DNA of 64,000 nucleotides. It comes from Anaeramoeba flamelloides. Its lineage: Eukaryota; Metamonada; Anaeramoebidae. The stretch covers positions 2,976,001 through 3,040,000 of the forward strand of contig JANTQA010000045.1 in the NCBI GenBank assembly GCA_027625915.1, given 5' to 3'. Of this stretch, positions 57,806-64,000 are shown one piece after another. The notes beneath the pieces are model-generated. The model had not been told where the DNA came from. It saw only the letters and a list, made by a program, of their open reading frames with translations, and searched no databases. Position 1 is the first letter of the stretch. Every line of letters starts with the position of its first letter. The position numbers were made by a program, and so were the translations under genes.

Positions 57806-57998
57806 CAGTAAGACCGACTTTTGAATCACAAAAATTATACAAAAATTAAGGCTCAAAAAATTCTTAATTAATTACACATTCCTAGTTTTTTTTTTGAAAT
57901 CGAATTATTTTAATAGAATCTGATTTTATACTTCAATTTTGGATTTTTTTCTAAACCAATTTTCTTTTAACGTTTGTGAATTAATTTTGAACTGATTT
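57806..57998. mobile_element. Family A MITE, decayed copy 4
   Basis: Starts 'cagtaagaccgacttttgaa' after TA and ends 'ttaattttgaactgatttta'. The order of motifs and the foldback are kept, but the arms have many substitutions relative to the copies at 40592 and 51671, so it is the oldest of the four. Confidence 0.6.
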
Positions 57999-58868
57999 TA
58001 AGGTCTTTTTTTTTGATTTTTTATCAATTAATTCATATCAACTCTGTTTAAATTAGTTTTTTTCTGGTTTTTATCATTTCATTACAATTTCTTGTTTTTT
58101 TTTCTTTTAAATCACAAAGTAAATATGGGTATATCTTTCTCTTAAAAATTTATGTGTCGTTTGATTTTAAACTTAAATTATCTTTAAGGGGATTTGACTA
58201 AGGTTACTTTTAGAATGGAATGTCCACTCGTTCTATAATAATAATAAAAACATGTCATTTCCTTTTTTAAAGTTCTAAAAGATGGACTTTTCATATTATA
58301 ATCTTCTTAACTTTTATAAATTTTTTTTTTTGTGCTTCAAATACAATTTTTTGTTATAAAAAAGTATATTAAATGCTTATTTTTTTACAGGACTACAGGT
58401 GGATCAGAACTTTATCTTCTCCAAAAAATGGATAGTGTATAATAATATCTCTGTTTTTAGATTTTTTTTTGATAAAAAAGGTTTTTTCTCAGAAACTAAA
58501 GATATAGCACCTCACACCAAGATGATATAAGTAGTTTTTTCGAAAAATGCAATTTTATCAAAAAAAAAATACACATTATATTTTAGCTTGTGTAGTCGAT
58601 AAAAAAATAATTGATTAAAATGTTTCAGGTATTTACATTTTTCTCTCTCCTCGCCAAATTTAGCATGAAATTAAAACTTGTTGATTTGGTTAATCATTTG
58701 AAGCGTGTTACACAGTTTATCAACAATAGTTTATTTCGAATTTCAAATTTTTTTATATTTTTCTTCAAAAAATTCGTAGGTGTTTAAATACTTGTTGAAT
58801 TAGATCAAAAAATGAAAAAAGAAATAAAAATAAAAAAAAAAAATTTCTAAAGATGATCTAGTTTTAAT
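57999..58868. other. 3' flank of the Acinus-like gene
   Basis: A/T-rich spacer without an open frame of note or a bounded repeat. Confidence 0.45.
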
Positions 58869-60371
58869 TTATTTTCGATCTTTATAAGAATTTCTTTCCG
58901 TTATCCTTTGTTTTTCTTGATTCAAAATTTTTTCACGTCTTTTATTTACAATTGTTTCAGAAACTGGAAGGTAATAAATATAGGGTTTTGTTTTAGTTTT
59001 GTTAAATAACTCGTCTAAAGATTTTGGCTCCTTTACAATTTTTTTTTCATTTTTTTGTTCCATTTCGTTATCCCCTTTCTTTTCCTTTTCCTTTATCTTA
59101 TCACTTTGAAATCTATTGTTCTTTTTAACTTCTTTTTTACTTCCCAAACTAATGATATTCGATGATTTTGAAACTGGCTGCGAATCATTGAAATATGCTT
59201 CGGCTTCCGTTTCATTTACAAATACTACATATAGTGATTTACCCTTTGCCGGGAAAACAAGGCCGTATAGGCTGTTTCTTGCCTTTTCCGCTTGCTCAAT
59301 TGTTTCATAAAGTACATAGCAATGAGTCATTATTCTTGAAATCCAAAATTTTAAAACTTTCCCATTTTGATCCAATAGTTTGTGTAGCTCTGTCTTTCTC
59401 AATGGCCTTGTTAAATTTTTAATTAAGATTGCACGAGACGATGGTTTTTTTGATTTGGGAACAACCCTTTTTTTTTCTGTTTTTTTTTCTTTGGAGCCAA
59501 TCTTGTTTCCAAGAAGCCTTCTTCTTTTTGAATCTGAGTGTTTGTTAGAATTTAAGTTTATGATTTTCTTTTTTTCTATTGCCATTTTGTCATTTTCTTT
59601 TGTGTCTTTAGAAATGTTTGATGGTGAGTTGATTATTTCATTTATAATTTGTTTATTATCTTTTTTTTTTTTTTCATCCGACTTTGTCTCAAGATCCATT
59701 TTTTCTTGCTGTTCTTCTTTTTTTTCTTTTTCTTCTTTTTCTTCTTCTTTTTTTTCTTCTTTTTTTTCTTTTTCTTCTTCTTTGTCTTTTTCTTTTTCTT
59801 TTTCTTCTTCTTCTTCTTCTTTTTCTTCTTCCATTTTTGCTTCTTCTGTTATTTTTGCTTTTTTTTTTTCAGTAGAAATTTTTTGTGATTCGAGTACTAC
59901 GTCTTCTTCCTTTTTTATTTCTTCTTCTTCTTCTTCTTTTTCTTCTTCTATTTTTGCAGCCACCTTTTCATCTTTTTCTTCTTTTTCTTCTTTTTCTTCT
60001 TTTTCATCTTTTTCTTCTTCTTCTTCTTTTTCTTCTTTTTCTTCTTCTTCTTCTTCTTCTTCTACTTTCTTTTTTTCTTCTTTTTTTGCTACTTCTTTTT
60101 CCTTTTTTTCTTCAGCTTCCTTTTTCTTCCTTTCTTCTTCTTCCTTTACCTCTTTCTTTTCTCTTTCTAATTCCTTTTCTTTTTCAACTTCTTTTTCTTT
60201 TTCTTTTTCTTCTTTTTTTTCTTCTTTTGATTCTTTTTCTAAATATTCATTAAGTCGTTCCCTGAGTTGTGCTGTTTTACCACGAGCTGACAAACCAAAT
60301 TTTTTGCACTGTGCTTGTAGTTGACGATATGGTAATTTGGAAACATCAATATTTTGATTCTCTGTTGACAT
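58869..60371 (-). CDS. ACIN1: Acinus-like SAP-RRM-RSB protein
   Basis: 500 aa when started at the ATG complementary to 60369-60371 (MSTENQNIDVSKLPYRQLQA); 16 residues of open frame upstream are hydrophobic and unlikely to be translated. Acinus scaffolds the ASAP/PSAP complexes (with RNPS1 and SAP18) attached to the exon junction complex in the nucleus. Parts: SAP DNA/RNA-binding domain ~8-43 ('LQAQCKKFGLSARGKTAQLR'); a very long Lys/Glu low-complexity region (~44-260); a divergent RRM ~308-387 ('AILIKNLTRPLRKTELHKLL', 'MTHCYVLYETIEQAEKARNS'); and the RNPS1/SAP18-binding motif at ~450-475 ('LDELFNKTKTKPYIYYLPVS'), the best diagnostic because animal Acinus has LDDLFRKTKAAPCIYWLPL. Shorter than animal Acinus, with no caspase site visible. 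Divergent from SSR1. Confidence 0.9.
   Translation of the reverse strand: MSTENQNIDVSKLPYRQLQAQCKKFGLSARGKTAQLRERLNEYLEKESKEEKKEEKEKEKEVEKEKELEREKKEVKEEEERKKKEAEEKKEKEVAKKEEKKKVEEEEEEEEKEEKEEEEEKDEKEEKEEKEEKDEKVAAKIEEEKEEEEEEIKKEEDVVLESQKISTEKKKAKITEEAKMEEEKEEEEEEKEKEKDKEEEKEKKEEKKEEEKEEKEKKEEQQEKMDLETKSDEKKKKDNKQIINEIINSPSNISKDTKENDKMAIEKKKIINLNSNKHSDSKRRRLLGNKIGSKEKKTEKKRVVPKSKKPSSRAILIKNLTRPLRKTELHKLLDQNGKVLKFWISRIMTHCYVLYETIEQAEKARNSLYGLVFPAKGKSLYVVFVNETEAEAYFNDSQPVSKSSNIISLGSKKEVKKNNRFQSDKIKEKEKKGDNEMEQKNEKKIVKEPKSLDELFNKTKTKPYIYYLPVSETIVNKRREKILNQEKQRITERNSYKDRK
59650..60235. repeat. Purine-strand (gaa/aag)n low-complexity tract coding Lys/Glu
   Basis: Irregular (ttc)n and (tttttc)n on this strand, coding the Lys/Glu region of the Acinus-like protein on the other. 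All frames are open through much of it, which makes spurious Phe/Ser-, Phe- and Leu-rich frames on the plus strand. Confidence 0.85.
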
Positions 60372-60905
60372 TTTTAGAAAAAGTAAAAAAATAAAAAATA
60401 AAACTAATTCACTCCCCAAAATTCGAAAATAGAGTTTTTTATGGAACGATATAATGCTTTTTGTTTTGTTTTACAAACACTATATATCAGTGAGTCTGTA
60501 ACCTAAGTTTCTAGTCTTTGGTTTTATTTATGAAAAAATTAATAAAATATAGAATCTTTTTCTTTTTGACAAAATAAAAACCTATAACGAACTAAAAACA
60601 ATAAACTGTATTATTTTCTTCTCCTCTTGTTGGAAATTTATTCACAACAACAAGTTCCAAAATCTCTTTTTAACGTTCCCCGTAACTTAACCGAACTAAA
60701 AAACTTGAAAACTTTTCAAATCTGAAAAAAAACAAACCCAAATAACCTTAATTGATCCACCAACTTTCACACCAAACATTTGTCCAAATTATTTCAAAAA
60801 AATCTTTTTAAACTTTTACAAAAAAACAAACTGAATTTTTTTTCTGAGATTTCATTTTTTGTTATTTCTCTCTGTAATACATCGATCAATAACCAAGAAT
60901 TCACA
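60372..60905. promoter_or_regulatory. Shared upstream region between ACIN1-like and SSR1 genes
   Basis: 534 bp separate two divergent start codons, so both promoters should lie here. The segment next to SSR1 is rich in 'aac' and 'caaa' and ends 'gaattcacaatg'. No TATA or initiator can be assigned with confidence. The claim rests on geometry only. Confidence 0.45.
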
Positions 60906-61923
60906 ATGAATACAAAATCAATCCTTTACTTAACATTTGTGTTTTGTATTCTTTTTTCATTCATAAGGTGTGAAAAAGAAGAACAAGAACAAGAAGAAAA
61001 ATTATCAAACGATATTGAACAAGAACAAGAAGATGATGGAGAAGAAGAATTAATTTTTGTTGAGGATGATAATTTAGAAATTGAACAACAACCTGAATTA
61101 ACCTCGTCTGAATTTGTTGAAACAAAATTTGTTGTTCCTTCGTATCCAGATCTTCAAATTAAAATCCCAACAAACTTAAAAATACTTGCTGGCCTAACAA
61201 ATAAGGGTAAGAAAGATAATTTATTTTTTCTTTTTTTATGCGCTTTTTGCTTTTTTTTTCTTTTTTTTTTCTTTTTGTTCTTTTGAATCAAGTAACGGAA
61301 TGATAATAAACAACCAATTAGCCAATGATCGTTCTTAAAAATTTATTTCAAAAATTAAAGGAAAAACTACCTATTATCTTCAAAGAATTGGAGGAAGTAT
61401 TAGATATCCACAAGATTATTCAAAGGTTATCACAAATGTCACCGAAACTGATTTTAGAGGAATTAAACTAGAACCAGGCCAACAAATTGCCTTACCATAT
61501 TATCTATACTTAAGCGAAGCCTGGCAACCACGTACATACACACTTGTCTTAGAGGCCTATTATGCAGAACAAGATCCTGTTTTAGTAAACTATACCAGCA
61601 CATTTTTCAACACCACAATTGAATTACTCGAAAGCGGAAGCTCATTTGACGCAACAATGATTTTCACCTATGTTGCCATCCTTGCCGGTGCTGTGTTTGG
61701 TGGCGTGCAATTATACAATTGGAAATATGCTTCAGTGAAATCTGGCTCATCAGCAAAAAAACCATTAATGAATACTCAAACGAAAAACAACCAAAAGAAA
61801 TCAAACAAGAATGTCAAAAAAACCTCTTCTGGCAACTTAAGTGATTTTGTAGATTCAAGGCATCTCTCAAAGTCTCCTAAAATGGGAAAAAAAACTAAAG
61901 GGAAAAAAGGTAAAAAGAAATAA
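60906..61923 (+). CDS. SSR1: Translocon-associated protein subunit alpha (TRAP-alpha), two exons
   Basis: Exons 60906-61206 and 61361-61923 (intron 154 bp, GT-AG, phase 1) give 287 aa, close to the animal protein. TRAP-alpha is a single-span ER protein that assists Sec61 in inserting nascent chains. Parts: signal peptide 1-22 (ILYLTFVFCILFSFIRC); an acidic lumenal stretch (23-60) as in animals; the conserved lumenal domain with 'ILAGLTNKG' continuing across the splice into 'KTTYYLQRIGGSIRYPQDY', equivalent to LVGFTNKG...FRYPQDY in animals; a membrane span ~197-223 ('TMIFTYVAILAGAVFGGVQL'); and a Lys-rich cytosolic tail. The NKG/K join across the intron confirms the splice. An AATAAA is at 61956. 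Confidence 0.93.
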
Positions 61924-62145
61924 TGAATTTACTTTAAATTTAATTTTTTGTTTGAAATAAATTCTTTCAATTTTGGCTTGTATTTTTTATTATTTTTTGA
62001 TTTTCCTTTTGCATTTTATTTTAGAATTCAAACAATTGTCAAATTCTAAAGTTGGCATATACAATTTCAAATCAATACACATTTTTCGAGCCTATATGAA
62101 TTGATAAATTATTTCATTTTTTTTCTTCTCTGGAAATTTTTGCTA
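61924..62145. other. 3' flank of SSR1
   Basis: Contains AATAAA at 61956-61961, about 33 bp after the stop, a likely polyadenylation signal. Nothing else. Confidence 0.5.
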
Positions 62146-62396
62146 CTGTTATTTTTCAATTAACAAATAAAAATTTTGATTTCAATTTCCAAAATAAATA
62201 TTAATTAAGATTGCTACAATCAAATTACCAGAGTAAAAATTTTGTCTTAGAGTGAACTAAGTAAGTTTAATTTATGGTCTAAAAATATCATTTCTAAAAT
62301 ATGTCAAGATCTTTGGATTTTCTTCAACTTATAAACAAGAAAAATATATTGGGGTTGTGAACTAAAAATTTTCATTTTTTAATTGGAAAATAACAG
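62146..62396. mobile_element. TA-flanked TIR element, family D copy 2 (intact ends)
   Basis: The left end 'ctgttatttttcaattaaca' and the right end 'ttaattggaaaataacag' are inverted repeats flanked by TA. 251 bp, non-coding. Direct copy of 49826-50080, with better preserved ends. Confidence 0.8.
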
Positions 62397-62891
62397 TAGT
62401 ATATATTTTCCTCTTTGAAGACAGTGATTTATAGTGTCTGTTTTTTTTATTTTAATTTCTTTAATTAAGAATTATAAAGATGAAAATTTCATATTATTTC
62501 CAAAAACAAAAAAAAAACCTAAATCCAATTAATTATTTACTTCATTGAGAGAAGAATATTTGAAAGTTAATAAAAAATATTAATAATTTTCTGGAAACAA
62601 CATAATGGATCGACCTCGATTGTTTTGTCAATTCTTTAATAATGAACCAATTTTGATAAAATTTTAAATTTGATTTTATTGCCCCAAATACTACTTGAAT
62701 TATCAGAAGAAAAATGCCAGATCTGTCAGCTCTTCAAAATATCAATAAAAGATGTTTTATTGTAAAAATAATCCCATTCTCCAATCTCTAAAAACATCCA
62801 ATAATAAGTATTCTTAGATATCTGGAATAATTCTCTTTTATATAGTAATTCAATTTTATCTCGGTAGAATTCATTTTGAGAATTTTATTTA
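62397..62891. other. Spacer without recognisable gene
   Basis: A/T-rich; nothing recognised. Confidence 0.5.
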
Positions 62892-63309
62892 CTGCTGTGG
62901 AAAAAAAGTGAAACTGGAAAAAAAGTGAAACCCGGTTTTTAATTGGGAACATTACTGAAAACAAAAAGTAAAATCAATAAAAAGAAGAAACCAATTAACT
63001 TCAAATAATAACCCATTATATTATTTTCAATCAACCCAACAAATACAATCTAAATCTACTTTTTTTATATAAAAATTATTGGTGTGGTTTTGGAGATCTC
63101 AAAAATAGTCAATTTTTTGAACAAATTTTTAATAATTGATCAATCAAAGAAAAACCCATACCAAAAGATGTATTTAAAAAACCGTTATTGTGGCGAATAC
63201 TTCACTTTATCTTGAATTATTTATTTATTCTTTTTTTCATTGATCTTACTTTGAATTTTCAGTAATGTTCCCAATTAAAAACCTTATTTCACTTTTTTTC
63301 CAGAGTTGT
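62892..63309. mobile_element. TIR element, family F
   Basis: The left arm 'ggaaaaaaagtgaaacccgg' then 'tttttaattgggaacattac' is mirrored on the right by 'gtaatgttcccaattaaaaa' then 'ttatttcactttttttcc', giving inverted repeats of ~48 bp. The 'ggaaaaaaagtgaaac' unit is doubled on the left. Non-coding. A related arm occurs at 40070-40105. Confidence 0.75.
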
Positions 63310-64000
63310 TAACTCTAATTCAATTTTTAAATTGTTTGTCAAATAAAAAACTTTTTAAAAATCACAAGTAATTTTTGACAAATAAAAAAATCCAAAGAAA
63401 CGAAATTTTCGAAGAGAGACAATAAAAAGGATCTCCAAAACTCACACCCAATAATAACTATAACAGTACACCTCTTTAAACATTGCTTTATTTTTGGAAT
63501 ATTACAAGATAAGAGGAATTATTACGTAATAAAGAAACAACATTAATTGAAAGGTGCAGAACAACATTTTGAGGTTAAAAAAAAACTTCCCATACTTTAA
63601 TGATCAGAACTTTAAAGAGAAGAAACCCACACAACCACCCCTTTGTTTATAAAAATAACAAATTAATTTTAAATAGAGGAAAAATAAACCACAAATCTTT
63701 AATCGAGGTTGTTTCAATGTTTTTCCAGTTTTGTATTCTTTTATTATTTTTTTTTCAATACAACAACCCGAGTTAAAAGCTGGTTAAAATGGTTATTTTT
63801 ACAAAAAAAGACATGGTAAAAAATCAGTTACCTGTTTGCAAAAATGACCAATAAAGATTAAGATTAAATTTGGACATATAGTACAATTATATAGAATATC
63901 CCAGATAAATTTAAAACAAATAGAAAAAAAAAATAAATTGATTTAGAGATCACAAAATATTTACTAAAATTAGCTTAAATAATATAAAAGTCCATTTGAG
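63310..64000. other. Terminal spacer
   Basis: A/T-rich; no gene, repeat border or RNA gene recognised before the window ends. Confidence 0.5.

Noticed and set aside
59380-60324. 314-codon Ser/Phe-rich frame on the plus strand
   Set aside because: Antisense to the Acinus-like gene; its low complexity mirrors the Lys/Glu tract, while the minus strand carries SAP, RRM and RSB motifs.
1-64000. tRNA, rRNA, CRISPR array, coding transposon or virus-like element
   Set aside because: I looked for T-loop motifs, conserved rRNA phrases, regularly spaced repeats and transposase, reverse transcriptase, integrase or capsid motifs in the translated frames and saw none.

Overview
This is a stretch of nuclear DNA from a unicellular eukaryote. 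It is very A+T-rich (roughly four fifths by eye), with long A/T runs, (AT)n and (ATT)n microsatellites, GT-AG introns, AATAAA-like signals after stops, and proteins full of Lys/Glu, Glu/Arg, Ser/Glu and poly-Asn low complexity. The standard genetic code fits every gene. The combination of sparse genes, multi-kilobase spacers and EKEKEK tracts would suit an amoeboid protist such as Anaeramoeba, but that is a weak guess; no rRNA, tRNA or organelle marker settles it.

Layout, left to right: TMEM234-like gene with a 3.0-kb intron (4601-8034, +), enclosed by two inverted copies of a ~535-bp repeat; an acidic/Glu-Arg-rich protein of unknown function (12576-14036, +); a four-exon multi-span membrane protein with a signal peptide (15958-16981, +); a possible 3' end of another small membrane protein (20244-20648, +); a 1504-aa longin-like/double-SPRY protein (23270-27784, +); an exportin-7-like karyopherin (30887-34396, +); a possible 23-aa membrane micropeptide (35389-35460, +); a C2/transglutaminase-like protein of the CEP76/CC2D2A type, reconstructed as four exons (49616 down to 43036, -); a soluble calnexin/calreticulin ER chaperone ending in KKEL (55032-56405, +); an Acinus-like SAP-RRM-RSB protein (60371 down to 58869, -); and, divergent from it, translocon-associated protein alpha with one intron (60906-61923, +).

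The spacers and the two large introns carry many short non-autonomous elements with terminal inverted repeats, most beginning CAG or CTG and flanked by TA. At least six families are visible, most with two or more copies, many inverted relative to each other. I see no coding transposon, virus-like element, tRNA, rRNA or CRISPR array.

Functionally the genes are housekeeping: ER translocation and folding (TRAP-alpha, calreticulin-type chaperone), nuclear transport (exportin-7), splicing/exon-junction function (Acinus), membrane proteins, and a ciliary/centriolar-type C2 protein. There is no operon-like organisation; the ACIN1/SSR1 pair probably shares a ~530-bp bidirectional promoter region.
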